Assembly: GCA_029207755.1 (NCBI GenBank)
Contig: JARCOQ010000070.1
Location: forward strand, 248,001-312,000
DNA length: 64,000 bases
Direction of reading: 5' to 3'
From: Chamaea fasciata
Lineage: Eukaryota > Chordata > Aves > Passeriformes > Sylviidae
Positions within the stretch are counted from its first letter, which is position 1. Every line of letters starts with the position of its first letter. Both the position numbers and the translations under genes were made by a program. Positions 1 to 11,054 of the stretch are shown here, in pieces. The notes beneath the pieces are model-generated. The model was not told where the DNA came from. It searched no databases and was given only the letters and a program-made list of their open reading frames with translations.

Positions 1-1917
1 CTGTTTCCTTCCAAAACTAACCAAATAGCTATCTGCCTAGTAGTAGTCTATTTGTATCTTTGGCAGCTCCGTTTTTTAATTTCAAGCATTTGTTCAGCTC
101 TTATTTAAGATGATCTTCAGGAGTGAAGTGATTGTTTCGTTAACTTCATGATATTGTGGATGAAGCCTTTGGAAGACAGTTGTCTCAGTCTGAGAACAGA
201 TAAAAGCTTCTCAATAATGAGGAGAAATAACAAGGCTCAGCATGCTGGAGTGCCTCATATCAACAGCAGCTGATGTATTATGAAACAATTTACCTTCTGT
301 AATGTCTCTGGAGGGCCGTTTTGTGCTGTGACTGACAGCTGGGGAGCCCTCTTGGTAAAGCTTTCAAAGAATGCCCTGGATGGCGTAGGACTTTTGTCTC
401 CTGTGCAGAGAAACGATTCATTTATTCCGGTGGAAGTATCATCTTCCCTCTGACCTCAGTGCATTCTGCATTAAACAGAATGATTTTTCTGGGGGAGCTG
501 GAGCTGATTGCTTTCTATGAGGTTTGGAATGAACCTTTGCCAGCACCGTGTAGCTTATTACTGCTGCATCTGTGACTTTGGAAAGGCTGGGGAAGAAGGG
601 AAAGGGAGAGAAGTGGTTTTGAGTATATCAAATGAGTGTTTTATTGTTTTTCTAAGAAAGAGTGATGAAGTTGTTAGCAAATCATTGTTCAAGCACTTGT
701 GCAGTGTGGTTTCCCTGATATGCTGTGTTTTCTGTAGCAGAATCACAGGAGTCCTAAGTATATTCAATGACAAAATTACATTTATTATCAAGAAAACACT
801 GTAAATTGTATTCTGCAGCCCTCGAGCCAAAAAAACCAGGCATGAACAAGGGTGTTATTCAAAAAGGCTGCTAAATAAAGAGATGAGAGTAATTAAATAG
901 TTAAGTCTGAAACATACAGGTATTAAAAGAAATGCATTGCTGTTTTACTTAGAGGGGGGAAAAGCAAACATGAGGAACTTTAAAACTGAGGTAGAGGCGA
1001 CATCTAAGACACAAAAATCCTTGAAAATTTTGAACAGATTTTGGTAGATAGCACAAGTTATGTACACAAAGTGGTAAGAGGTAATTCAAAGGTCACATAT
1101 AGGCCTGGCTTTCAACTTCATTTGTGGTTAAACTTTGCTAATTTTGTGTACTTGGTAAAAGCAGGGGTGGAATGACAGACTGCAGAAATAGCCTGGGAGA
1201 TCAGAGTGGGCAACCACCCCAAACTGATATCATGTGGAAAGAAACACCTGGATTTTCTGTTCAGATCAGTCACAAACAATTATGTTTCGTGTCAATGTTG
1301 ATGGAGGAGGTGAAGAATCTGGTTCTGGTCCTCTGGACTCACACTAAATGAATTTTTGATTTACTTTTCTTAGCTTTCAGTGTAAATGTAGGGTTTTTGA
1401 ATATTTATGAGATACTTATCAAGTTTGTGTTGTGGAAGATGCTCTAAAAACTCTATTATTGTTTCATCAAATCATTAAACTATTTGCAGGTGATAGTAAG
1501 GATTAACCGAATGATTGACTTATCCCTGTTTTACAGGCACAGCACCTAATATTTACTTCATTTTTTTTTTTAATCAAGAACCAAAATAGGAGGGGAAGGA
1601 GGAGAAGAAAAATAATGCCCGCCTGATCCTTTGCAGTCAGTAATTCCATGTTCATTTTTCAGCCCTGATTTCTTTGCCCCACCCCATAATTTGGTTCATT
1701 GTTTCAATGTGTCCTATTTCCTTGTATTTTCTCCTCGATGCAAACTGCCAGGCTGAAATAATAACTAGGCAAGTAGATTACACTATAAAAATATTCTCAT
1801 TACGAGATCTTGGTTAACTCCCAACCACAGTTCACATCACGGAAACATCACCAAGAACAGGAATTGATTCAGCCTCTGGAACAAGCCATCATATAAAATG
1901 CCACGGGCTTTTCTCAG
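1..1917. other. Outermost shared block, left; no gene seen
   Basis: AT-rich DNA matching 59749-61665 on the opposite strand at near identity. The only paired open frame is 98 codons (508-804 and its partner at 60862-61158). It resembles nothing I know and is probably chance. Homology with the right arm ends at about 1917, just after 'gggcttttctcag'. Confidence 0.7.
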
Positions 1918-3330
1918 GTGCAACTTGGTTTCTGAGCGAAGACAATTTCACGGATGGGATTGTTTCTGCTGGAGGCAGGATTAATTTAAACAGTTTTTCT
2001 CAGTATACTTTTCATGTGTACTATTGGAACTTTATTTTTTGTTGTTGTTTGCACGGGCTTAGATTGGGCAGGATTTGCTCGGTTGGTGAAACTTTGAGTG
2101 TTTACTAGCTATGTGGCTTTTGCTAAATTAATACTTTAGGTTTTGAAAGTTTTTTTTACTTAGTGCTTTTAAGGTAGCTTTAAGCAGGTTATTGCACTGT
2201 TTAATTTTTTCGACCGCTGGTGCATGATAAGGAATATGGCATACTTACTTAATGCTGTGTTTTTTCGCTTAGGTGCTTATAAGACAATTTTTGAAATGGG
2301 TTTTATTGTTTGATTTGATTTTTTCAGGGGTGCTGTGTTTTCACAGGACTTGTTTTTTTAGGCTCAGGATGGTGTTTTGGACAGTAGCATGAGGCACAGG
2401 GTAGGTTTTTAACTATTTAGTGGTGGCTTTTCCTATGGTTAGTACACAGCACCTGCCCTGGTGGGTTTGGGGAAGGGTGATGTAGTTAATTTGTTAGGTT
2501 TTTTTATATTTATATTTGGACTACTGCTTACTATACCATAAGGGCTTTACTTGCTTGGCTTGCTTGATTGCAGCATGTGTTCTATAGTTATGGATAACTT
2601 GAGAAATGCTGTCTATGGTTAAATTTACTTCTTGGTTTTGGGCTCACTTAGAGGTGGCATTTTTGCTTGGATGATTCAAGGCATTATGGGCTTATTGAGC
2701 TAGGAACAACTTTTTTCTGTCTTGCTAATTTAAATTTATTTTTGATACTTTTATTTTGGCAGCTTGATTGACTTGCTTATTATTTTGGTGTTTTTTATTA
2801 GCTCGATTCTTGGGAACATGGGGATTTACGTGCCGGATTTTTACAGGTAGTTTTTTTACGCGAGTGGCAATGTTTTTTTATTCATCAGTAGCCTAGATTG
2901 GGGTTTTTTTACGTTGCTAGTTGGCCTTTTTCTACTTTTTTAGCCAACTCTACGGAGCATTGGCTGCTACTTACGAATTAGTGTAGAGGTAGAGCTTTGG
3001 CTACTCTTTGTTTTTAGTAATGTCAGGGGTTAATTGGACAGCTTTGAGTTTAGCATGCTGACTTGATTTTTTTTTTCCTTTCAGTGGCTTTTGCAACTTG
3101 TCGTGTGGGGTTTTATACGGCTGCTTTCTACTTACGGTTCATTTTTACGATGCGACAGGAACCGTCAGTGAAAAGGGCGTAGCGTGGTTTTTTTGCCGGC
3201 AGTTGGTTGTACGGAGGAGCTTTTTTAGCTTGTGTCATTTGTTCTTGCTTTTCTTTGTCTGTGAGACTAAAGTTGTTTCTTTTTTCTGGTCAGTTTGTAA
3301 TTATTTTTAAAATTTATGGGTGATTTGTGT
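1918..3330 (-). mobile_element. Decayed endogenous retrovirus pol (integrase region)
   Basis: The minus strand of this T/G-rich stretch has short interrupted reading frames that match, in order, the RNase H-integrase linker (about 2610-2520), the start of the integrase core (about 2490-2410) and the later core with its His-Pro-Tyr-His-like segment (about 2250-2150). Stops and frameshifts are frequent, so it is a dead relic. No LTR was recognised at either side. It occurs only in the left arm. The outer limits are uncertain, especially towards 3330. Confidence 0.6.
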
Positions 3331-3439
3331 TTTTAATACGGGCGCGCTGTGTGATGAGGGCAGTCTATTTGCTCTATGTGGCGTCGGTGGCATGGTGGGT
3401 GGAGGCAAATGAGGATTCGGTACCTTCAAATGTTCACAG

Positions 3440-3645
3440 AACCATGGAATTCCACGCTGGATGGGTTGGAAGAGATCTTAAATCTCTCATTCCCAAGCCC
3501 TGCCATGGGCAGGGATACCTCCCACTGTCCCAGGCTGCTCCAGCCTGGCCTGGGACACTTCCAGGAATCCAGGGGCACCCCCAGCTTCTCTGGGAATTCC
3601 ATCCCAGCCCTCACCACCCTCCCAGGGAGGGATTTGGGTTATAAT
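3440..3645 (-). mobile_element. CR1 LINE 3'-end fragment
   Basis: The plus strand reads as the reverse complement of the well-known avian CR1 3' region: 'ccatggaattcca...gggttgga', then 'cctgccatgggcaggga', 'cctccagcctgg'-type and 'cttctctggg' segments. Overlapping short open frames here are artefacts of the repeat. Confidence 0.8.
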
Positions 3646-5099
3646 ATTTGGGTTTGGCTTAGGATATAAAAGCATGTCCAGGATGGGTTAGATAATTTGG
3701 GTTTTTTTCCAAAACAAAAATCCCTTCAGAATTGTGGAATTTTATTCTTCCAGGTTCTAGAATGTGCTGAACTATTTGTATGGATGAAATGAATGAAATT
3801 ATCCCAGATGAAATAATTTGCTGCCAGTTAAGAGCCTGCTGCTATAATTATTTATTCAGCATAGATTTCTTTAGATTGGTGATGTGTTTACCAACACCAC
3901 AGTGCCACATCTACATAAATTATAAATAAATACATCTATATATATATAGTGTAACCCATGATTGAAGTGATGTTGTGCCTGAATCCCTGATGTCACCCAC
4001 CTTTCCCTCTGGAAGGATTTTTAATTTGAGTATTTAAGGGAGAACTTTCCCCTTTTTGTGTGTGTTAGCCATTGCAGAGTTTCCCTGCAGAAAGCTCCAA
4101 CCTGTGTTGACATTTTGCTTTCCTTCTTTCCCTGATCCTGCCTGCCCTTGATTCCAGAGGAGAACAATGGGAGGGGAGTGAGTGCTGAGGGTATTTACAG
4201 CACAATCATGGGAAACGCTCCCCTCACCACTGAGCCCTTTTCCTTCCCCTGGCAAATCCTCTGGCTCTGCTCCAGCCTCGGCATCCACGAGCCTCTTCCC
4301 TGAGGGAATTGTTATCAACCTGGAAAACTCCTGTATTCCAGTGGCACAAGGAGACATCCGAGATCCACCTCCCTGGTGCATTCAGAAGGTGCTGCTGGGG
4401 GAGTGACACTGATCTGAACAGCTCCAAAGGTCAGAGATTTCTTTGTAATCAATTCCTTTTCCCAGCCTTCTGAAGTCTAATGATCAGCTTTCCATGTTTG
4501 TTGTGGTGGTTGCAGGGTTTGAGGGGCAGCAGAGTAAATTTGATTTAGGGATAAATTGCCATTTCTTCACAAGACTCTGAAAAGGGAGGGGAGGGATGTT
4601 AATATTTCATGTGGCTGGGAGAGGAAACGCCTGGCAGTGCCAGGGGAAGAGTCACATCACCTGGGCTGAACTCACCCAGGTTTTTCTGGCAGGAAAGATC
4701 TCATTGCTCATCATGAACGGAACAGAAAACAAATCTGCCCCAGGGCAGGAGAAGCCTGGCTCAGGAGGGGCCATCACTGCAGTCACAGAAGGTTTCAGTG
4801 AGCTGGAGAAGGCAACAGAAATGGGATGTGTGCTAAAAGAAATGTGAGGGGGTAGAAGGTCAATACCAAAAATCAAACCAAATAATTCCTTCCTTCTTTT
4901 GGTTTTGCTGTGTTTCCATCTGTTTCCATCTTTCCATTTGCTGTGTTTCCAAAGCAAGGAAGGGGCAGGAGTTTAGGAGGGGCTGGTTCAGCTCAGCCTT
5001 GCTGATAAAGCAATTTGGGTTTTCCCTCATCAATCTCTTTCATTAACTAAAAATGCAGAATTGGAGAAGTTGTTGGATATTTTTGCGTTTTTCTGCAGC
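3646..5099. other. Left-arm-specific DNA, no gene seen
   Basis: No exon-like or recognisable repeat sequence apart from a short AT microsatellite near 3915-3950. Open frames of 60-115 codons on both strands (for example 4034-4381 minus) overlap each other and look random. Confidence 0.5.
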
Positions 5100-5490
5100 T
5101 GGCTGCAGGAGACTTTGCTCAGACCGGGGGTTGGGGCTGTCCAGCCTGGAGAAGAGAAAGACCTGGGGAGATTTCATTGGGGCCTCCCAAGACCACAAGG
5201 GAGCCTGAAAGAGCTGCAGAGGGACCTTGGACAAGGACCTGGAGCACCAGGACAAGGGGGAATGGCTTTAAACTACAGGAGGAGAGATTTAGATGGGATC
5301 TTGGGAAGGAATTCCTCCCTGGGAGGGTGGGGAGGGCTGGGCTGGAATTCCCAGAGCAGCTGTGGCTGCCCCTGGATCCCTGGGAGTGTCCAAGGCCAGC
5401 TTGGAGCCCCTGGGACAGTGGGAGGTGTCCCTGCCCGTGGCAGGGTGGGGCTTGAAGGTCCTTCCATCCCAAATTCCATGATTCCAACCC
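5100..5490 (+). mobile_element. CR1 LINE 3' end
   Basis: Contains CR1 3' landmarks in sense order: 'ggctgtccagcctggagaag', 'aggacctggagcac'-like text, a flattened 'ggctttaaactacaggaggagag', 'ccctgggagggtggggag', and an end at 'aaattccatgattcc'. Opposite orientation to the CR1 at 3440-3645. Confidence 0.85.
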
Positions 5491-5644
5491 AAAGATAACC
5501 TGGATTGGAGGCAGCAGTGCCTGGGGGCTAAAGCACCTTCCCAGCTGTTATCAGAACAGGAGTTGCAGACATTTTATCCCTGGGTTTTCTTCCTTGTCCC
5601 TCAGCTGGGAGGTGATGGGAACGACCAGCAGGAGCTTCCCCAGG

Positions 5645-6050
5645 CCCTGGGAGTGGAACACTGGGAAGGGGACACTGGGAGTGGGACACTTTGGGAATGG
5701 GATACTTTGGGAGTGAGACACTGGAAATGGGACACTGGGAGTGGGACACATTGGGACATTTTGGGAGTGGAGACACTTTGGGAATTGGACACTGTGGGAA
5801 TGGGACTCTTTGGGAATGGGACACTTTGGGAATGGGATACTTTGGGAGTGAGACACTGGAAATGGGACACTGGGAGTGGGACACATTGGGACATTTTGGG
5901 AGTGGAGACACTTTGGGAATTGGACACTGTGGGAATGGGACTCTTTGGGAATGGGACACTTTGGGAATGGGACACTGGGAATGGGACAGTTTGGGACAGT
6001 TTGGGAAGGGGACTCTTTGGGAGTGGGACGCTTTGGGAGTGGCACTTTTA
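5645..6050. repeat. G-rich minisatellite with 135-bp higher-order unit
   Basis: Array of imperfect 15-18 bp units of the type 'tttgggaatgggacac'. A block of about eight variant units beginning at 5701 repeats exactly 135 bp later at 5836, giving a higher-order repeat. All frames are long and open only because of the repeat (the 249- and 172-codon frames here), so no protein is called. Present only in the left arm. Confidence 0.9.
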
Positions 6051-7010
6051 CAACCACTATTGGCTTTGTGGTTTATCCTGAGACAACAGACCCAACCATA
6101 AATTGTCACTTCAGGGCCAGCATTTAGTGCCAGCTCAGGGAAATGCAGGGTGGTTGTGGCAGGTATTAAACACCCCCAATAAATCCTGGAGGAGGATCCC
6201 AGGGTAACCATGCCTGCTTGCCAAATCTGTTTGCAGAGCGCACAAAAGCAACGAGGAAAACATTGCAACAGCACCAAGGTTTTCTCACAGCTCCACCACA
6301 GGCTGCTGCCTCAGCAAAGCTGATTGTTGGTGCTTTTCTTCCAGCCCCAAACTGGGATTGAGCCAGGCCCTGCATCCATTGGGACTGGGATGCTGTGGCT
6401 GTAGGATAAACCCCCAGCCAAGCCCCGCAGGGAGCCATTTATCCTGTTTGGAGCCCGTTTATTTTTCTCCTTCCCCTGAAGATGTGTGTGAGGAGCAGAG
6501 ATTCAGCCAGGCCCTCTTCCCAGGCCCATGGGATGTGTGTTTCTTTCCCGTTTCCTGGAAGCGCTCGGTGTTTGGGGAAGGTTGCTGGGCCACGAGGAGC
6601 TGCTGGACACCATCCACAGCCCCTCTCAGGCATTTTCTGCTGGGTGGGACTCCCTGAAAATCCCTTCAGCTTTGTAGGGAAAGCACTTTTCCTACGGGGC
6701 ACACAGGGTGTGAGGCTGGCTCTGGGAAAGAAATATTCCCAGGGAAGAAAGGCTGGGAACGTGCTGACGGCAGCACTGCTCTTTCAGGTGTCACTGTAAG
6801 AAGCTTCTAAAAAGCTCCATTTCTGCTTGGTGGGCAGAAAGTGCAGGAAAAAGTGCTGGGAATGTCCACGTGGACTTCAATTAGCATCAAGCAGCATCAC
6901 AAGTGGTTTCGTCCAGGCAGGAGTCACAGTGAGTGTGAGGTGATGAAAACGGAGATGGGATCTGCTTGAGGCGGATGGTGCAGCGGCTGCTCACCTGCGA
7001 CCTGTATCCC
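6051..7010. other. Left-arm-specific DNA, no gene seen
   Basis: Moderate-GC sequence without convincing exons, RNA genes or known repeats. Homology to the right arm resumes at about 7010. Confidence 0.5.
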
Positions 7011-7069
7011 TCAGGGTACCCATTTCTTTAGAACACTATGAAGACTAGAGGGAATTGAAAGTCCACTGC

Positions 7070-7236
7070 AGTTTAGGTTGTTCTTCACGAGATTGTTCAA
7101 GTCGAGCACAGCCATTCTGTTCAGCAGACACACGGGCAGGGGCTTCTTGGAGCGCTGCTCTGGCACCCATTCTTTGGAGGAGGGGATTGCAGGAAAGAAG
7201 AAAAGAAGCTCATCAACTACTGAAGAGGAAGAGTCA
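7070..7236 (-). other. Exon-like segment, left copy; unknown gene
   Basis: Counterpart of 54227-54414. The minus strand is open through the segment, with a Ser-rich start, a Phe run, then KKPLPVCLLNRMAVLDLNNL. It is preceded by 'cttcctgtcag', a good acceptor behind a pyrimidine-rich strand. The right copy has about 26 extra bases at the 3' end that are missing here, which changes the C-terminal residues and removes the right copy's possible donor. Gene not recognised; it may be a decayed exon. Confidence 0.3.
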
Positions 7237-7259
7237 CTGACAGGAAGCAGTGGGTTAAG

Positions 7260-8140
7260 AAATGTGAGGGGAAAAAAGGCAGAAAACATGAGGTGACAAG
7301 TGTGAGAAATGGGAGTGGAAAAAGGAGGGAAGTGTGAGGGAGGAAAAGGGAAGGAAACCTGAGTGGGAAAGGCTGAGAAAACTGAGGGGAAAATGGTGAA
7401 GATGTGAGTGAAAGTAGGAGAGGAAGGTGAGAGGAGGAAAAGGCAGGAAATATGATGGGAAAATTCTAAGAAACATGATCAGGGAAGGCTGAAAAACATA
7501 GAGGAAAAAATGGAGGGAAATGTGAGGGGAAAAGAGTGAGAAAATTACTGGCAGAGAGAGAGAAACAGGCAGCAAATGTGAGAGGAACATTGTGAGAATC
7601 CTGAGGGGAAAAGAGGGAGAAACCAGAGGGCAGAAAAAGGCAGAAAACATTAGGGGGGAAAAAAGTGTGGGAAGTTGGATGGGAAAAGTGACAGAAAACA
7701 GGAGTGAAAAAAGGGCACAAAATGCTAGAGGAAAAGTATAAGCAACATGAGGGGGAAAGAATGATAAACGTGAGGGGAAAAGTGGGAGAAATGGGAGTAG
7801 GAAAGCCTGGTAAACACGAGGGCAAAAGTGAGAAACATGAGGAGACAACTTGGAGAAAAATGACTGAGGAAAGGAGAAAAGCATGAGGGGAGAAAAGGGC
7901 AGGGTAAGTGAGGGGAAAATTGTGAGAATCATGAGAGAACAAAAAAGCAGGAAAAAGCGGGAAGTTGGGGAAGTGTGAGAGGCAAAGTGTGAGGAAAGGG
8001 AGCTGAAAAGGGTGGGGAAAAGAAGTAAAACTTGGGAGGCAAACATGACAGGAAAACTGTGAGACTCGAGAGGGGGAAGGAGTGGAAATGTGAGAGGGAA
8101 AAGAACAGGAAACGTGAAGGGAGAAGAGGAGAGAAGGCAG
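7260..8140. repeat. Purine-strand minisatellite, left copy
   Basis: About 880 bp of imperfect units of roughly 20-25 bp built on 'gaggggaaaa' plus 'gtgagaaacatga'. The plus strand is almost pure A/G with T; the minus strand is pyrimidine-rich. Long minus-strand frames (263 and 235 codons of Phe/Ser/Pro/Leu) are repeat artefacts. The paired array in the other arm has the same overall length. Confidence 0.9.
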
Positions 8141-10900
8141 GATTGGCATGACAGCTGAAATGATTCCTAACACATTCCCCCATGCATTTGCCCATTTATT
8201 GCACTAGCCCAGGGCTTCTCTGTATGTCCGTCTCCCCCTGTGCCTTGATTCCTGTTCGGACGCAGTAGAAGTGCAGGATGTGCCCACCAGCAGGAGCTGC
8301 TCCAGGCTGGGAAGGCGCCAGGTGGTGCTGATTTCCAGAGGCTTCTGTGTCCCAGGTGAGGCCAGGGCAGGAGTGGGTTGAAAGGTGCTGCTGCTGCTCC
8401 TCTGTGCCAGAGAGCCCTGGCCGGGCAGGGCACGGCGCCCACTGCACTGCGGGCTCCTTCTCCTGCCACAGCTGGGCACACCTGGCAACAAATCATGACG
8501 ACTTGTGGGGAAACCAAGGGCTTTGTGGAGGCTGCATTGCTCTGCACACACCCGGGCCACCTGCAGCACAGAGCTTTGGCCCCCAGAAATGTAAACCCGA
8601 GGGGAACAGCTGGAAAAGGTTTCATTTTCACCTTTCAATAGAAGCAACTAAAATCAAAGTTACCAAGAAGGGCTCTGATCCCTGGTGCCAGCTCGGTGTG
8701 AGAAAGGAGGCATGACTTTATTTCAGTGCTGGGTGCATGGGGAATCACTTTCCTAACACGTGCTCAGCCAGAAATCCCACCTACTCATTTGTAACCATGG
8801 AAATAAGACCTACTCATTACTTTGCTGAAACTCACAGGCTAAACATTCCCTCAAATTAGTTGACATATTTAAACCACTTCTCAGAAGTTACTGACAGGAG
8901 AGTAGGGCTCTCTTGAGAGTCTCTGGTGGTCATTTGGGGAACATCCCATTCCTGCAATTCTCCTCTGATGCCCAAGAGCCTCCTACAACCACTCTTTTCC
9001 CCTTGAATGCGTTCCAGCTACATTCTTAGGAAGACTACTCTATTCTCAAGGCTAAGGAAGCCACTTGCACACATCAATCACTGCTCCGGAGGAATAGAGG
9101 GCTCAACACTGTTAATGCAAAGGGAATTCACAATTTGTTACAGTTCAACATTTTCTCAAAACCTGCCTTCTCTGGGAATTGCTCACAAGCATGTCCTCAA
9201 TGCACCTTGAAAATGTTTTTGCTGACTGAAGCCACATTGTGTCTTTCCTTCAGCAATTCAGAAGAAAAACACAAACTGCCTACTGAAACCTTTCTACTCT
9301 CTTCCAAATCAGTTCACTGCTCAAGCACGAGCCACAGCCTCATGCCCGATTCCCTCAGTGAGATAGGAGGTAATATTTGGCTGCAGCTGCAGGGTTATTG
9401 GAAGAAAGAACGAAAGCTGTTGGTTCTTGGGGTTGTTATTTAGGGTTTGGATTGGTTCTAGTTGATTTGTTGGGTGTTGCTGTGAGCTGGGAGAGGGGCC
9501 AGCGTGAAGACCAAACCAAAAGGGAAGTAGGAGAAGAGGGGAGGGGACAGAAAAGGAGACGGTGGGGACAGAATACAAGTTTCCTATTTCCCGGCCAAAG
9601 GGAAAGGGGACACGGTTCGCCCTGGGCTGGGAAAGGCAGTAAAAAGCAGCATTTTCTGTGTGTGTGTTGTGTGTGTGTTTGGCTCTTGGGAGAGGGAGAT
9701 ACACACCCAGCTCAGGTGAATCCTTCCTAAGAAACAGTTCTCTTTGGCTTTGAGGACTTTGTCCCCATTTAATTTCATCTAAGAGTTGGCTCCTTTCTAA
9801 CACCCCTCTCCCAGCAGCTCAGGGCTGCATTGCACAGTGCTTGCTGTGTGCCAGAGAGCTCAAAGCAGGCTGGCCTGGTGCCCCGGAATATTTCTGCAGA
9901 ACACTCAGCATTTCACCCCTTTGCTCTGGCTCAGTGCACAACTCCAGCACTGCAGGCGCTTCCTCCCAGAGCCGCGTGAGGCCCCAGCTCCTGCAGATGT
10001 GACCTGACAAGCTGTCCCTGCCTGCCGCTGGCCTCGCTTCCCCCGGCAGAAGCGCCGTGCCTGAAGGAGGCTGCCCTGTGCCGGAGCCTGCGGAGCAGCC
10101 CGGCTCCCTCCCCTGTGCCCAGAGCGCTGCACACACTGCTCGCCTTGGCCAGGAGTTAGAGGGCAGCCGGCACAAGGCTGGCAATCCAGGCCTGCAGCCC
10201 TCGGCTGTGGTTTGCCTTTCTCTGCTCCTGTGCACGCTCCGGACGGCCGATGCCACCGGGCTGTGCTGTGCCCAGCACGACCACGCTTCCCCTCGGGAGC
10301 AGCCGGCTGCCAGCTGGGCTCTGAGAGCGCAGGATTCGCCCGGGGCCCCCAAGAGGCACCCAGGGCCGGGCTGCTGCCTCTTGCAGCTCCAAGGGCCTCC
10401 TTGCAGCTGCCTCTGCCCAGGCTCAGGCTGCTCCGGGCTCTGCCAGGGCTCTGCTGGGGCTCCAGCCTGGGCAAGGCGGGGCCTGGGCTCACCCTGCAGC
10501 CACTGACAGCTCTGCACCAGCTCTGCGCCTTTCCCAGCAGCCTCCCTGATCTTTCTGCTGTCTCACTTGGGCAAAACTCTCCCCCAGACAAAGAGATTGC
10601 ACTTCGGGATACAAATGCAAGTGGCAGGAACCCAAATGCTCTCGAGTCAGAGCTCAAGGCCTGCATCTGCACAGGGTATTTGGGCTGCCCCACTCGTCCT
10701 TTGGTTCTGCCTGCAAATGCCACTGCCCTTTCTGCCTCAAACACAAGTGCCACAGCTGGGTAAAACCCAGCCCCTGGGCCATATTCCAAAGGCACTGCGG
10801 TCCGGAGAGCATGACGAAAGAAGAGCCTACTCCCCCTTCAAACCGTACCAAAGAAGGCATCAGTGTCACTTTCCACCTCTAAGCAAAAATGGACAGTTCA
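8141..10900. other. Region downstream of left kinase gene
   Basis: Shared with the right arm (50580-53320), with several percent divergence near 9.0-9.5 kb. It contains a short TG/CA microsatellite (about 9657-9682). It also contains a GC-rich block (9820-10800) with a 296-codon minus-strand frame that matches a 313-codon frame in the other arm. The composition is Ala/Gly/Pro/Ser-rich with no recognised domain, so I do not call a gene. Another paired frame at 8167-8631 (minus) is equally unrecognisable. Confidence 0.45.
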
Positions 10901-10972
10901 GAAGGAAATGTTGAGCATTCTCACAGGCTCAGAAGGAGGACAATCTTCAAAATGACTTGAGGTTTCAGAAAC

Positions 10973-10978
10973 TTTATT
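10973..10978 (-). promoter_or_regulatory. Polyadenylation signal of left PAK3-like gene
   Basis: 'tttatt' on the plus strand is AATAAA on the minus strand, about 80 bases after the stop codon at 11055-11057. Between stop and signal lies a small tandem of 'tacaatccta' motifs that is 25 bp longer than in the right copy. Confidence 0.7.
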
Positions 10979-11054
10979 TACAATCCTAGGCCAAAATACT
11001 ACCCTACAATCCTAGGCTAAAATCCTACTCTACAATCCTAACTACAATCCTACT

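Noticed and set aside
5528..6277. 249-codon minus-strand frame with SHSQCPIPKV-type repeats
   Set aside because: Entirely within the 135-bp higher-order minisatellite. No start context or splice logic, and absent from the other arm.
7255..8173. Long Phe/Ser/Pro-rich minus-strand frames (263 and 235 codons)
   Set aside because: They are produced by the purine-strand minisatellite, and their composition follows the repeat unit.
8167..8631. 154-codon frame on the minus strand and its partner in the right arm
   Set aside because: Several frames are open at once, there is no domain, and substitutions look unconstrained.
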